Shown: positions 19,905 through 31,544, counted from the stretch's first letter. The stretch is 64,000 nucleotides of DNA from Myoxocephalus aenaeus (GCA_038501785.1 JBAMJR010000272.1:1288501-1352500), one strand, 5' to 3'. Notes: generated by a model not told the origin, from the sequence alone. Translations and numbers: made by a program.

Positions 19905-20290
19905 CGCTCAGGACCGCAACGATCGCAACCCTTTTGGTGTGAACGCAGCATTCTGCATTCGCTTTTTCACGGCAGAAAGGGGGCGCGGCTTTTCCGTGGC
20001 TTAACTCTGTGAAAACAGTTCCAATTTCCACCATTCACCATTGAAATAACCACTAGTTCTGCTTTATACTTGATGAGGAAGTCCCACAAACGTCAGAACA
20101 TCAAACGCCCCTGTGTCTGGGTTCATAATATTATCCGTAGTCGCACACAGCTCCGACTCCTCCAGGACAAGTGTCTGAATGAAAACGACCATGGCACGAC
20201 GGCTGTGACGAATTTTTCGCAACCGTCTGTGCATTGACTTTACATGTAATCTACTCGCGCGAACATTTCGCTACTCAACGCCGCATAATG
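19905..20290. mobile_element. Harbinger-related non-coding fragment
   Basis: The left part has gcaacccttttggtgtgaac and gcagcattctgcattcgc. The right part has ctgtgcattgactttacatg, taatctactcgcgcgaacat and acgccgcataat. Both resemble the Harbinger end at 3100-3258, which suggests a short deletion derivative with two related ends. No coding frame. Precise ends and target duplication are not resolved. Confidence 0.5.
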
Positions 20291-20498
20291 CAGAACAAAA
20301 CATGCTTTCACGTCCGTCTCCAAGACACCAGAAAGTCTCCAATAACACCAGAAAAAGTCGCTCAAATTGTCTATCTGTTTCTGTTGAAGTCTTCTGTATT
20401 TTGTTGTTCTTGGTGTCACCGGTTGAGTCATCAGAATTCAAATGTATTTGAATTCTGTATAGTATTTCTTCTGGTTATATTAGCACAATATTATTATT

Positions 20499-20587
20499 AT
20501 GGTCAATTAGACTGCAATGAGTCGTCTTGGTGCCACTCTTTGCCACATGGTGGCCTGCAGTTGCAGCTCCATCAGCAGTACTTTGAA
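20499..20587 (+). repeat. Direct repeat, copy 1 (about 88 bp)
   Basis: The block from ggtcaattagactgcaatga to catcagcagtactttgaag is nearly identical to 21342-21429 in the same orientation. A short motif (cagcaaaactaccccaacaa) follows at 20788 and again after copy 2 at 21441. This suggests a larger duplicated unit with diverged interior. Related c(c)ccaacaa...gcactta motifs also occur near 20915 and 21035. Family unknown. Confidence 0.8.
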
Positions 20588-21341
20588 GCAACACAAACAC
20601 ATGTAGTTAGCACTGTATATCTACTCCAAAAGGCACATTCCAGCATAAGACCAAAGACAGCTTCTGAAACAATAGACAACAAATCTGAATGTGAAACCAA
20701 CGCAGAATGACGGACTAAATTAGAAGAGCATATCTCACTGGAGTTTTCAAACGCCATACAGCTTACATACTCAAAGATGCATAGATCAGCAAAACTACCC
20801 CAACAAAAAGCACTTAGTTAGTGTTTTTGTAAGGGTAATCAAAATGACCAAATCTGGACACAGAGAGGAAAACTGCAGTGTATTCAATCCAATTGGATTG
20901 TCACAAGTAAGACAACCCCAAAGAGAAGCACTTATGAACAAAAGAATCATCGGTGTCTCAGTTTGAGGTTATCTGAATGTGATTTCATTGAGATCTATCT
21001 TCCGTTGTAATCCGTAGAATTTGTCTTGTTGAACCGCCCCAACAAGTAGCACTTACTGAATGTAAACACAAGCCAATGCTCAAGTTGAGGCAATATAAAA
21101 GACTTCCAGTGAGCAGTCATGGTATCCCCGTAGTCCAGATGGTTCTTCCTTGCATCCTTGTTGTGTCCCAGAAGCTGTGGAAGTGGTGTTTCTTGCACAG
21201 ATTTGCCCATCTTAAATACAAAATGTCGTCAAATCACATGAACTCCGCCTACTTTTAGAGGAAGTTCCAATGGTCTCGATGATGTCGTAAACAATAGCTT
21301 CATGAAGAGACAATCATCCTAAATGTGTGCATTTGATGAGT

Positions 21342-21429
21342 GGTCAATGAGACTGCAATGAGTCGTCTTGGTGCCACTCATTGCCACATGGTGGCCTGCA
21401 GTTGCAGCTCCATCAGCAGTACTTTGAAG
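21342..21429 (+). repeat. Direct repeat, copy 2 (about 88 bp)
   Basis: Second copy of the block at 20499-20587, about 843 bases downstream, with only a few differences (gtcaattag/gtcaatgag, ctctttgcc/ctcattgcc). Possibly the ends of one repeat element, or a tandem duplication. Confidence 0.8.
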
Positions 21430-21479
21430 ATTCATATATCAGCAAAACTACCCCAACAAAAACCACTTACTGCATTGAA

Positions 21480-22036
21480 AAACTAAGTTTACAACAATAT
21501 TTACAGGTATTATATATGATTATATATAGCATATATTCATACTATATTCGTATATATATTATATTATTATATATTATATTATTAAATGTGTTACCCACTG
21601 TCTATCTAATACACTGTTATTATATTATATATAGTGTGTATATATAATATATTATTTATTGTATATTAAGTATTATCTTAAAATATATTATATATTATGT
21701 CATTATTATGATTATTCATGTAAGAGAAATTAACCCGGTTTATTCATATGAAAGTAAGTCAACAGTTCAGTAGAGTTGTAATGACCTTAGAGTTTTATTT
21801 TTAAGTAAGTTGTCTCATAAACATGTTGTATCACAAACTGATGTGAGTAAATCCAATACTGTAACTCTTCCTCTGTTTTATTATAGATCTCAATCTCAAA
21901 CAAGTAAGTGTCACATGATCTTCATCATCATGTGTTCTCTTTACAACTCTTTACAAATATGAATGTGTCCTTTCTTAAATATCTGCCGTATATTAACCCA
22001 CGCTTTTCTCTCCACGACTCTTTTAGCTGCCTTCTG
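21480..22036. other. AT-rich spacer before the DUF6729-family exons
   Basis: Mostly tatata-rich sequence up to about 21720, then ordinary sequence. No gene could be supported. At 22037-22088 a 26-base unit (gtggtccctggtcctggagg...) is present twice in tandem. Confidence 0.5.
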
Positions 22037-22102
22037 GTGGTCCCTGGTCCTGGAGGACTACGTGGTCCCTGGTCCTGGAGGACTACGTGGCCATAAGAGG
22101 CA

Positions 22103-23893
22103 GTGCTGGCCATGAGGCTGATGGCTCAGATGGAAATCCAGCTGTTTGAGCTGAACCAGAGGACCCTGACCCAGTGGGTTCAACATGAAGATGTTCTGGT
22201 GTTTTATAATCTGTACTGTGACTTATTGTTTGATGAAGAGTCTAAGAACATTCTGTCTCCAGGTTCTCTCGGTCCAGAAGGCTGAAGGGAGGGCTGTGCA
22301 GCGTCGTCCCTGCAGCAGCTGTTGCCGTCCAGGAGGGCGTCTGCCGGCTCCTCCTCTGAGGGAGTGCAGGACAGCAGGCGGGTTCAGGACCACGCTGGAC
22401 TCTCTACCGGGAGTCTGCAGACACTGAAGTGCAGAGGTGAGTCACAGAGAGAGTCGTGGTCCAAACGTCACTGAGAACGTTCCTGTTGTCAGCTAACGAG
22501 GCTTCTTCCCTCTCCACAGCTACAGGATGTGGCTCAGGAGAGCCCGCGTTACTTCAAAGGGCTCCAGCATCACCTGAAGAGGTACGTGCTGGAGAGAGAC
22601 CAGAAGAAGAAGAAGGCAGCCTCCTCAACTTCTGCTGCACCAACCTCGACAGCCTCCTCCTCCGCCCCCAGGGCCTCCTCGTCTTCCTCGGGGCCTTCAC
22701 ATGCCAAAACATGATTGTTAATTACTGTGTTTCCTTTTGGTTCAGTTTGGAACGAATCACAAGCATTAATGTCCTCTTTCAGGAAAGTTTAATTTCTCAG
22801 AGGTACGGGTCTTCATCCAGGAGACCAGCTGCTCTGTGGGTCTCTCGTGGTTCAGATGAACTCAGTCCTGATGGTTCTCTGTGTTACAGATTTCTCCTCA
22901 GAGGACGAAACAGAGATGATGGAAGCAGCTGCTGAAGTCCAGCTTTCCCTTCCTTCAGGTGAAACAATCCTGCTTCATGTGTCTTCATTGCATTGAACAG
23001 GAGGCACAAAGGAAAGCATGAAGTGAGTTTTTACCATCATGACATAGCTCCTGATGAACCAGCTGCTCCTCCTGCTCCTCCTGCTGCTCCTGCTGCTCCT
23101 GCTCCTCCTGCTGCTCCTCCTTCTTTTCCTGCTCCTGCTGCTCCTGCTGCTCCTTCTCCTCCTCCTGCTCCTCCTGCTCCTCCTTCTCCTGCTCCTCCTG
23201 CTCCTCCTTCTCCTGCTCCTCCTGCTCCTCCTCCTGCTCCTCCTCCTGCTCCTGCTCCTGCTCCTCCTCCTCCTCCTCCTGCTGCTCCACCTTCTCCTCC
23301 TCCTGCTGCTCCTTCTCCTCCTTCTCCTGTTCCTCCTTCTCCTCCTTCTCCTCCTCCTCCTGCTGCTCCACCTTCTCCTCCTGCTCCTCCTGCTCCTTCT
23401 TCTCCTTCTCCTCCTGCTCCTTCTTCTCCTGCTCCTCCTGCTCCTGCTGCTCCGGTCCAGAAGAGACGAGCTGCTGTGACACACGTCTCCAGCTGAGGTC
23501 AGTGCTCTGATAGAATGTAAAGACATATTACAGATGTGATGTAGTGAGTAGTGTTGTCTGTTACCGTGGTGTCTCTATGTGTGTGTGTGTGCTACAGGTT
23601 CCTCTCCCACAGGGCTGGAGGAGCTCAATCCCCAGGTGCAGAACGGGTGGGTGAGCCATGCTCTGTTCACCAGGGAGGAAGCTGCAGACCTGGTACTACC
23701 CTCCTGGCCCTCGCCGGGTGAACCACCAGCCTCCGGCCTCGCTCCACGCCTTCTTCCAGCGGCCATTCTTCCTCTGGTACCCTACAAGATGTGGCAGTGC
23801 CCCATCAGCTGCAGTCTGTACTCATCACATGACCGGATGTGGTCTGAACAAGACCATCCACAGGGTCCTGGACAGAGACGGGTGGTACTTACA
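22103..23893 (+). pseudogene. 5' half of the DUF6729 repeat gene family, truncated
   Basis: Exon-like blocks with usable splice sites: 22103-about 22260; about 22262-22437 (gttctctcggtccagaaggc ... gcagag|gtgag); about 22520-22715, encoding LQDVAQESPRYFKGLQHHLK then RYVLERDQKKKKA and a Ser/Ala tail; 22890-22961 (DFSSEDETEMMEAAAEVQLS); a Pro/Ala-repeat exon to 23496; and about 23599-23893. The last one contains, in a shifting frame, WYYPPGPRRVNHQPPASLHA, FFQRPFFLW, HHMTGCGLNKTIHRVLDRDG and WYL. I recognise this as the conserved zinc-binding DUF6729 block. The match stops abruptly at 23893, and L2 3' UTR sequence follows from 23957. The copy at 6.3-7.6 kb is a relative. Not functional as it stands. 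Confidence 0.6.
23041..23462 (+). repeat. (CTCCTG)n-type coding repeat, Pro/Ala
   Basis: About 420 bases of ctcctgctc/ctcctt units. In the plus frame that fits the flanking exon they encode alternating Pro and Ala, from DIAPDEPAAPPAPPA to PAAPVQKRRAAV and a stop at 23494. Other frames give long Leu or Glu/Gln/Lys strings, which are artefacts of the repeat. It is probably an expanded low-complexity linker of the DUF6729-family protein. Confidence 0.85.
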
Positions 23894-23956
23894 CCACGTT
23901 TCACATTATTAGGCAAATTGTATTTAAGGGTCATAAACATTCATTTTTTGAGTTAG

Positions 23957-24080
23957 TAATGTGAGTTAGTAATGTGCATTGAAGAGACAATAGTTTATCC
24001 AGAAGGAGAGAAAGAGGAAGAGAAGAGGAGCTCAGTGTATCCTAAGATGCCCCCCAGCAGTCTAAGCCTATAGCAGCTGA
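23957..24080 (-). mobile_element. L2 LINE 3' UTR fragment
   Basis: Matches 16545-16700 of the L2 copy: gttagtaatgtgcattgaag, tttatccagaaggagagaaa, gctcagtgtatcctaagatg and ccccccagcagtcta. Only a short piece is present. It directly follows the break in the DUF6729-family gene. Confidence 0.8.
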
Positions 24081-24242
24081 TGAGATGATAACAAAAGGCA
24101 GAGAGAAGGTATAGACGATAGGTACAGCCTACCGTAGGGACCAGAGCGCACGCTGTGAAACACCCTCGATAAAACCTATAACTTGTTTAAAAATAAAACA
24201 ACACACACACACACACCTCCATCTTTGTATACAGTCTACGCC

Positions 24243-25480
24243 AGGGGTGCCCAATACGTCGATCGAGATCTACCAGTCGATCGCGATCTACCAGTCGATC
24301 GCAAGGTAGTGCGGGTAGATCGCGGGTAGATCGCATCCCATTTAAAAAAATAAATAATTCAAAAACATTTGCGCTCCCGGTGCACAAATGAGTAGGCTCG
24401 TTCAAAAGAGCTGTGCCTCGCCTGGAATCCAGACAGCAGGCGGGAGCAGCAGGGGGCGGAGTCAAGAAACTGCAGTCAAGTCGGACAGTTTTCAGCTGCC
24501 TTCAAAGTAGTCAGTAACAGGAAGTCACAGAAAAAATGACTTCCTGTTAGTTCTGAACTTTAGGCTTCTTGTAGTTTGGATTTATTCATATGTGTTTATA
24601 AATATATATTTATGTATAAATGTGTGTAGCTGCATCCTTTGTTCTTTTTATGTCTGCCTGTGAAATACATTACTGCTAGTTTTGTGTGTTATATAAATAA
24701 GATTTTGTATTATCAACCACACAAGATGTTTTTAGATCAAACATGAGACTAATAGTTAACAATCCAGCGTTAAGTATTATAACTACAGATAAAATAAGGA
24801 ACACATGGTGTTTGCTGTCAGATCTAAGAGCCAATCAGCTCTCTGATGTGGCGACAGCCAGGCGTTTCCCATCATGCACTGCGCCACGCAGTCGGTGGAG
24901 AGCTACTGCGGCACCTGGCTCGGAAATCGGGGGCCGCCTTGCTCTCGTGAGAGTATCGCTGACCACGTGTGCATGACGTCAGAGCAAATTGGGATCAAGT
25001 CGGACACAAATCTAACCAGCATGCATTGCGCACCGATTGCCGGCGATCGATTCTGTACAGAACTGGCTCATCTTGAACAAACCTATTATTGTCAATCACC
25101 ACGGACGGTGCGCCCGCAATGGTTGGCAGCTTGAATGGATGTATTGCCAAGTGCAGGGAGGACGATGTTTTCCCCGACTTCCTTAAGTACCACTGCATAA
25201 TACACCAACAAGCATTATGCGCTACAATGCTAAACGTGAAAGAGATCATGGATGTGGCAACGCAGATCGCCTGTTCTGTTCGAGCGAGAGCTCTTCAAAG
25301 ACGGCTGTTCCGTGCGCATCTGGAGAAGGCCGACTGTATAATAATATTTTTATAATATTAAGTCCAAACACCGTTCCACCATGACTGATGACCATTTGGA
25401 AGTCTGCCTGAGGCTGGCTACCAGCAGCTACTGTCCGGACTATGCAGCCCTGCTGGTTCCATTCAGTGAAGTCATCAGAG
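24243..25480 (+). pseudogene. hAT transposon relic (Charlie-like, GTF2IRD2-type transposase)
   Basis: It opens with caggggtgcccaatacgtcg, a hAT-type terminal repeat start, followed by repeated gatctaccagtcgatcg motifs. Downstream, in broken frames, a zinc-finger-like ATQSVESYC region is followed by SITTDGAPAMVGSLNGCIAK, FPDFLKYHCIIHQQALCATM and NVKEIMDVATQIACSVRARA. These blocks come from hAT transposases of the kind named GTF2I-repeat-domain 2-like in fish. Further on, DDHLEVCLRLATSSYCPDYA resembles the C-terminal end. The right terminal repeat was not seen; the sequence runs into a palindrome and a microsatellite. Inactive. Confidence 0.72.
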
Positions 25481-25524
25481 TAAAATGTAATGACCAAAAA
25501 TGTACAGAATTGTATTGTCATAAC

Positions 25525-25584
25525 ATATTTACAATATTGGCGTACCGTGCATAACTATGCACGGTACGCCAATATTGTAAATAT
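25525..25584. repeat. Perfect 29-bp inverted repeat with 2-base spacer
   Basis: The left arm 25525-25553 (atatttacaatattggcgta ccgtgcata) and right arm 25556-25584 are exact reverse complements, separated by ac. Such a DNA hairpin can extrude as a cruciform. It sits between the hAT relic and a TA/CGTATA microsatellite. Confidence 0.97.
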
Positions 25585-25589
25585 AAAGT

Positions 25590-25643
25590 ATACTCATATA
25601 TATATACGTATATATATCTACGTATATATACGTATATATATAC

Positions 25644-25681
<38 letters not shown>

Positions 25682-25691
25682 GTATAGATAC

Positions 25692-25735
<44 letters not shown>
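25590..25735. repeat. (TA)n / (CGTATATA)n microsatellite
   Basis: About 145 bases of tatata interrupted regularly by cgta, ending just before the Rex1-like LINE. A similar tract at 27467-27515 follows that LINE's 3' end, so the LINE may have inserted into a longer microsatellite. Confidence 0.95.
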
Positions 25736-25737
<2 letters not shown>

Positions 25738-25740
25738 GTT

Positions 25741-27466
25741 AAGTATTATACACTGAGGACAATCACCGACTGGCTGACGACCTGAATGTGTTCTATTGCA
25801 GGTTTGACAAGCCCACTTCCACCCCGCCCAACTGCCCCATCATCGAACAATCAGCTCCACTCTCTGCCTCACCTCTCCCATCCAACCCCCCACCGGCACT
25901 GAGGATCTGCGAAGGGGATGTGAGTCGGCTCTTTCAGAGACAAAAGATCAGGAAGGCTCCGGGCCCAGACGGTGTGTCCCCCTCCTGCCTGAAAGTCTGT
26001 GCTGACCAGCTGGCCCCCATCTTCACGGAGATCTTCAACCGATCACTGGAGCTGTGTGAAGTCCCTTCCTGCTTCAAGCGCTCCTTGATCATCCCGGTCC
26101 CCAAGAAATCCTCCATCACAGGATTAAATGACTACAGACCCGTCGCCCTGACGTCTGTGGTCATGAAGTCCTTTGAGAGGCTGGTGTTGACCCATCTGAA
26201 GGACATCACAGGGCCCCTGCTGGACCCCCTGCAGTTTGCCTACCGTGCAAACAGGTCGGTGGATGATGCAGTTAAAATGGGACTGCACCATATTCTGCAA
26301 CACCTCGACTCCCCAGGGAGATATGCAAGGGTTCTGTTTGTGGACTTCAGCTCTGCATTCAACACGATCATCCCGGAGGTTCTTCAACCCAAACTCTCCC
26401 AGCTCACCGTGCCAGCCCCCACCTGCCGGGGGATCACAAACTTCCTGACAGACAGGACGCAGCAGGTGAGGCTGGGAAAAATCATATCCAGCACCCGGAC
26501 TATAAGCACTGGCGCCCCCCAGGGATGTGTGCTCTCTCCACTGCTCTTCTCCCTCTACACCAACGACTGCACCTCAGGGGACCCTCTGTTAAACTCCTGA
26601 AGTTCGCAGACGACACAACGGTCATCGGTCTCATCAGCGACGGCGACGAGTCTGCATACAGACGGGAGGTTGAACAGCTGGTTCTCTGGTGTGGTCAGAA
26701 CCACCTGGAGCTGAACAAGGCCAAAACTGTAGAGATGACAGTGGACTTCAGGAGGAGCCCCCCATCACTACCCCCCCCCTCACAATACACAACAGCACTG
26801 TTTCTGCGGTGGAGACCTTCAAGTTTCTGGGATCCACAATCTCCCGGGACCTGAAGTGGACCGCCAACATCAACACCATCCGGAAAAAGGCCCAGCAGAG
26901 GCTGTACTTCCTGCGCCAGCTCAGGAAGTTCAACCTGCCTCAGGAGCTGCTGATCCTGTTCTCCTCCGCCATCATCCAGTCTGTCCTCTGCTCTTCCATC
27001 ACTGTGTGGTTTGGATCGGCCACCAAACAGGACAGAGTCAGACTACAGCGGATCGTCAGGTCCGCAGAGAGAACCGTTGGTTCCAGCCTGCCCTCCATCC
27101 TGGACTTGCACACCGCCAGAGTCAGGAAGCGGGCTGTAAAGATCACCACAGACCCCTCACACCCTGGACACAAGCTGTTCCAACTCCTCCCCTCTGGAAG
27201 GCGCTACAGAGCACTGTACGCCAAAACCACCAGACACAGAAACAGCTTCTTCCCACTGGCCGTCACTCTGATGAACAGTTAAACAGACTCTTCATCTGCA
27301 CTATCTGCACTTTTTTGTTGTCTTACTACTGTCTTTAATGTCCTTTTTATATTTTTTATATTTATCTTGTATATTGTGTGTGGAAAAAAGTACGAGAGCC
27401 AGTGAAACCGGAGTCAAATTCCATGTATGTGAAAATTTACATGGCCATTAAAGCTGATTCTGATTC
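25741..27466 (+). pseudogene. Rex1-like LINE (5'-truncated), reverse transcriptase with frameshifts
   Basis: The plus-strand protein runs through three frames (25788-26600, about 26590-26770, then to 27282). Blocks: RKAPGPDGVSPSCLKVCADQ, LNDYRPVALTSVVMKSFERL, VLFVDFSSAFNTIIPEVL, STGAPQGCVLSPLLFSLYTN, then KFADDTTVIGLISDGDES with the catalytic YADD-type box as FADD. The C-terminal region has FKFLGSTISRDLKW, RLYFLRQLRKF and SHPGHKLFQLLPSGRRYRAL. Breaks lie near 26590 (one base lost after TSGDP) and near 26770 in a C-run. The 3' end is (tgattc)n-like (attctgattctgat). This is the Rex1/Babar type of fish LINE. The endonuclease is absent. Inactive. Confidence 0.85.
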
Positions 27467-27515
27467 TGATATATATATATATATATATATACATACACGT
27501 ATATATATATATATT
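27467..27515. repeat. (TA)n microsatellite
   Basis: Short tatata tract with a tacatacacgta interruption, directly after the Rex1-like LINE tail. Confidence 0.9.
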
Positions 27516-27540
27516 TACCATTATTAATGTAGGTAGATCT

Positions 27541-28045
27541 TTTTGAGCCGGAAGGCAAAGCTCTCCATTTACTGGTCGGTCTACGTTCCAACCCTCACCT
27601 ATGGTCACGAACTCTGGGTCGTGACCGAAAGAACAAGGTCTCGGATACAAGCAGCCGAAATGAGCTTCCTCCGTAGGGTGGCCGGGCTCAGCCTTAGAGA
27701 TAGGGTAAGGAGCTCGGACATCAGGAGGGAGCTAGGAGTCGAGTCGCTGCTCCTTCGTATCGAAAGGAGTCAGCTGAGGTGGTTCAGCATCTAGTCAGGA
27801 TGCCTCCTGGACGCCTCCATTAGAGGTTTTCCAGGCACGTCCAACTGGTAGGAGACCCCGGGGAAGACCCAGGACACGCTGGAGGGATTATATCTCCCGG
27901 CTGGCCTTGGAACGCCTCGGGGTCCCCCAGGATGAGCTGGAAAGTGTTGCGGGTGAGAGGGAAGCCTGGGTCGGCCTGCTGGACCTGCTGCCACCGAGAC
28001 CCGACCCCGGATAAGCGGCCGAAAATAGATGGATGGATTGAAGTT
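27541..28045 (+). pseudogene. Rex3-like LINE 3' end fragment
   Basis: Encodes SRKAKLSIYWSVYVPTLTYG, HELWVVTERTRSRIQAAEMS and FLRRVAGLSLRDRVRSS, then LGVESLLLRIERSQLRWF. A frameshift/stop follows near 27794, and the remaining C-terminal sequence ends in ggataagcggccgaaaatag with an atggatgg tail, the characteristic Rex3 3' terminus. It picks up about where the minus-strand Rex3 fragment at 12 kb stops, but is a different copy. 5'-truncated, inactive. Confidence 0.88.
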
Positions 28046-28723
28046 GAGTAGATTATCATGAAAGTTGTTGTTTTTGTAATGTAGAAAGACTTTTTTCTAT
28101 TCTCATCTAGTAAATGGTTCATCAAAGACACTCCAATGTGCAGAGACCACCGTTGTCAACTGTACTGAGCTCAGAGAGAGCTATGAGACAAAGAACCAGT
28201 GGCGGCCGGCCAATAGAGGGCCGCGGGGCCTGGCCCCACCCACCTTGAGCCAGAAAAAAAAAATATATATATATATTTATAATTTTAATTATAAAAAAAA
28301 TATAAAAATATTAATAACTTATACTAATTGTCAATATTTGTGTGTTTGAGCTATGGAATGTACCCAGTAATATTTGTAAAATAGGATATCTGCGCAAAAT
28401 ATCTGCTTTTCCTGCTCGTCCTCTCTGCTCTCAGCGCTCTGAGCTGCTCACATGCACTCGCTTCTCTTCTGGTCTGATGCTCGTGCACATGCCGGGGCCA
28501 CAAAGCATTTGGCCAAAAAAAGTCAGGTCTAATAGCAGTTTAGCCAATCACTGATTAAAGATATAAATGATGGACATATAACTTATCCAATCAGCGCCCT
28601 AAAAAGGACTTCTGCGGGGCCAGGCCCCGGTGCGCGTTCACAGCTAGTCTCTCGTTCTCATCTCGCGTGTTCTCGTCGCTTGTGTTCTCGTCTGCCCGTC
28701 TCGCTCAGCGCCATTTTAACGTC

Positions 28724-30254
28724 ATGACAATGGAACATCCCAGCACGAGCGCTACTCTGCTAAGAAGACCAAACCCTAACTCCATCAAATCTCTCCTCCA
28801 AGACCCGTTTGAGGGAAGAACGTTGGCGGACAAACTACAGGTGAAACAACTGGGCCCAGACCAGCCTCCTGGACTCAGCATAAAAAAACGAACTGGCGTA
28901 AAGGGAAAGCCGCACATGCGGAGCTTTTGTACAGACTGGTACACGAGGAAGGCTTGGCTAGCTGGATGCAGTCATGCTAATGCTGTATTTTGCTTTCCCT
29001 GCGTGCTTTTTAAGTCGACGGGGTCAGATGCAGCATGGACCGATACGGGAGTAAGAGACATGAAACACTTGTCTGAAAAAATAAGAAGACATGAGAACAC
29101 CAAGATGCACTTAGATAACTCCGTGAAGCTAGCCGTATTAGGCAAAGTGAACATCGCTACCCAGCTGGACGAAGGACACAGGCTTGCGGTAAAGAAACAT
29201 AATGAGGAGGTGGATAAAAACCGGCACATTTTATCAAAAATAATTGATTGTGTAAAGTTTTGTGGCGCTTTTGAGCTGGCTTTGCGTGGGCATGACGAGA
29301 CTGACTCCTCAGACAACCCTGGCGTGTTCAAGGGACTCGTGGATTTTGTTGCGTCCCTCGACGGAGTGCTGTCGGAGCACCTGGAGACAGCCAGCGCTTT
29401 TAAAGGCACGTCGAAGACGGTACAGAACGAGCTGCTGGACTGCATGCTGTCGGTTGTACGGGATTACATCCTGGAGGAAGTGAAGAACGCGGATTTTATC
29501 TCCATTCAAGCGGATGAAACAACGGACATTTCCACTCATTGCCAACTCGTGCTCGTGCTACGCTACATCAATGCTAACGGTAATGTACAAGAACGTTTTT
29601 TCGAGTACATAACCCTCCAGAACGCGACCGCTGACTCCATCGCTACAGCGCTGAAGGAGAGGCTGAGCGCCATACTAGCAAACGGACAAAAAGATCAACT
29701 TATTGCCCAAGCGTACGACGGGGCCACTGTAATGAGGGGAGCTACCGCCGGCGTGCAGCGTAAGATCCTGGATGTCTACGAGAACGCTCACTACGTCCAC
29801 TGCTACGCGCATCAGCTGAACCTCATCATGCAGCAGGCAACAGCACGCATCCCCAGGATCCACACTTTTTTTTCTGACCTTGGAGGATTCTCTGCCTTCT
29901 TCTCCAGGTCACCCAAGCGAACCGCCGTGCTAGACCAGGTGGTGGCGCATAGACTTCCTCGAGCCTCCACTTCCACAGTCGCGCTGTAAACACTGTGTAC
30001 GAGCACAAGGATGACCTCCTGAAGTGTTTCCAGACCATCAGGGACTCTGGGAACTGGGATCCCACAACTGTCAGAGAGGCCGGGGGCTTTGCAGTGAGGC
30101 TTGAAGACGAGACTTTCTGTTTTTTTCTGGCATTGTTCCACAAGATCATGCCAAATGTGGACGTGCTCTTCAAGCAGCTGCAGAAGAGGAACATCGACCC
30201 GGTCTTCATTAAAGGACTTGTGCAGAGGTTCACCGACAGCATTACAAAAATCAG
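28724..30254 (+). pseudogene. hAT transposase, first coding exon
   Basis: The ATG at 28724 (MTMEHPS) is preferred over the upstream GTG at 28667. The exon encodes a TTF-type zinc-finger region (FCTDWYTRKAWLAGCSHANA, CFPCVLFK, HENTKMH), then a DUF4371-like helical part. The nuclease follows, with ADFISIQADETTDISTHCQL (catalytic Asp), AQAYDGATVMRG and HCYAHQLNLIMQQAT. Near 29967 a small deletion removes a few codons and shifts the frame: the frame reads RASTSTVAL and stops at 29987-29989. The continuing protein, HSRAVNTVYEHKDDLLKCFQ, is one frame over and runs to FTDSITKI at the donor 30254|GTAAAT. ZMYM/ZNF862-like proteins are domesticated relatives of this hAT class. Confidence 0.85.
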
Positions 30255-30562
30255 GTAAATAACTATATTTACTACTAGCTGATAAAGCTTTTGTTGTTAG
30301 AAAGATGAGTTGCTCACGTCCAACAGTCTGTAAAAGCCTAACTGGGCCTAGTCATCAAAGTGAATGATTATGATAGAAAACATCACAATGATATTTGTTT
30401 AAATATTTGAAAGGAAAAAGATCAGATTTCTATAAAAATGCAGGTAGTTATTAAACACAATTTGTAATAACATGCTTATTCAGGTGTGTCCACCAAGTCA
30501 ATTTCTAGAAGAGGCCTTTGAAGATGGCAAGTTAGTAACTTAAACTTTATTTTTTGAACAAG

Positions 30563-30663
30563 GGCCTCCATTTCCTCTGTGTGGGGACAGAGGATCTGAC
30601 CAGCAGCAGCCCAGAAAGCAGAGGATTCTGGGACCAGGAGAACAACAGAGGCTGGCTACAGAG
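30563..30663 (+). pseudogene. hAT transposase, small second exon
   Basis: The segment between an AG at 30561-30562 and gag|gtaagct at 30663 encodes a short basic region ending PGEQQRLATE. The next exon continues in phase with VCDTILMQAKERF. The acceptor choice is less certain than the donor. Confidence 0.55.
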
Positions 30664-31015
30664 GTAAGCTGTGATGTAGTTGTCAATATAAATACTTTAT
30701 ACACTCACACACATACATGTACTATGTGGGTGTGCATACAGCACATGCTAATGACAGGAAGTAGTCAAATATTCAACAACATAGTCGACTGTTTTCTGAA
30801 AAGGGAAGACAAGCTGGTAACTGACCGTCTGATACATTTGGATGATGTAGTTATAGTTATCATCTAGTTAGATGATAACTGATTAGATGATTAGTTGTAA
30901 GATTTGACATGCATTGTATTTTTTTAAATACTTGGACATAAGCATGCGTTTAATCAGAATCACTTTCATCAAAATAGCTTTATTGCAAATTTAAGTTGAT
31001 TTTATCTTTTTACAG

Positions 31016-31250
31016 GTATGTGATACCATCCTGATGCAAGCCAAGGAGCGGTTCTCCTTCACCCAGCACCTCGTCAGCGCAACACTGCTGCATGGAGAGT
31101 TGTTCCCACAACACAGTGCGACGTTCCCTGACTCGGTGCTTGAAAAAACAGTGGAGGCATACCCCATGTTGAACCTGGCCAAGCTCAAAACAGAACTGTC
31201 CTATATTTATGAGAGCAGTGAGTTCAGGGCTTGCAGTGGTGCAGTGCCCA
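31016..31250 (+). pseudogene. hAT transposase, third exon, left of insertion
   Basis: Starts after ttttacag with VCDTILMQAKERFSFTQHLV, then SATLLHGELFPQHSATFPD and LSYIYESSEFRACSGAVP. Coding sequence is interrupted at 31250, where element A begins (cactctaaaaa). The frame continues at 41361 as MYQLFMEN once A and one CA are removed. Confidence 0.85.
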
Positions 31251-31459
31251 CACTCTAAAAAGCCCAACTTCAAATTTGTTGTCCTAACACATTTTTTTAA
31301 GTTGAGTCAACAAATACCTTTGAAAAAAGTTGAACTAACTCAAAATGTCAATTTTATTAATAAGGAGTGGAATCCACTGAAAATGTTAAGTTGAGAAAAC
31401 TTAGTATAGTGGTTTGGGCATCTGCTGAGGTAACTAAGGCCACTGCGCATGTATGTCAG

Positions 31460-31491
31460 TAAACACACACAGTAAACACACACACACACAC

Positions 31492-31544
<53 letters not shown>

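Noticed and set aside
23054..23479. Long poly-Leu, poly-Glu/Gln and Arg/Ser open frames over the CTCCTG repeat
   Set aside because: They are by-products of a trinucleotide-rich repeat. Only the Pro/Ala frame joins plausibly to flanking exon sequence.
28238..28310. LTR retrotransposon or endogenous retrovirus
   Set aside because: No gag/pol/env motifs, primer-binding site or LTR pair could be seen here or anywhere in the window. All RT matches are non-LTR or Penelope type.
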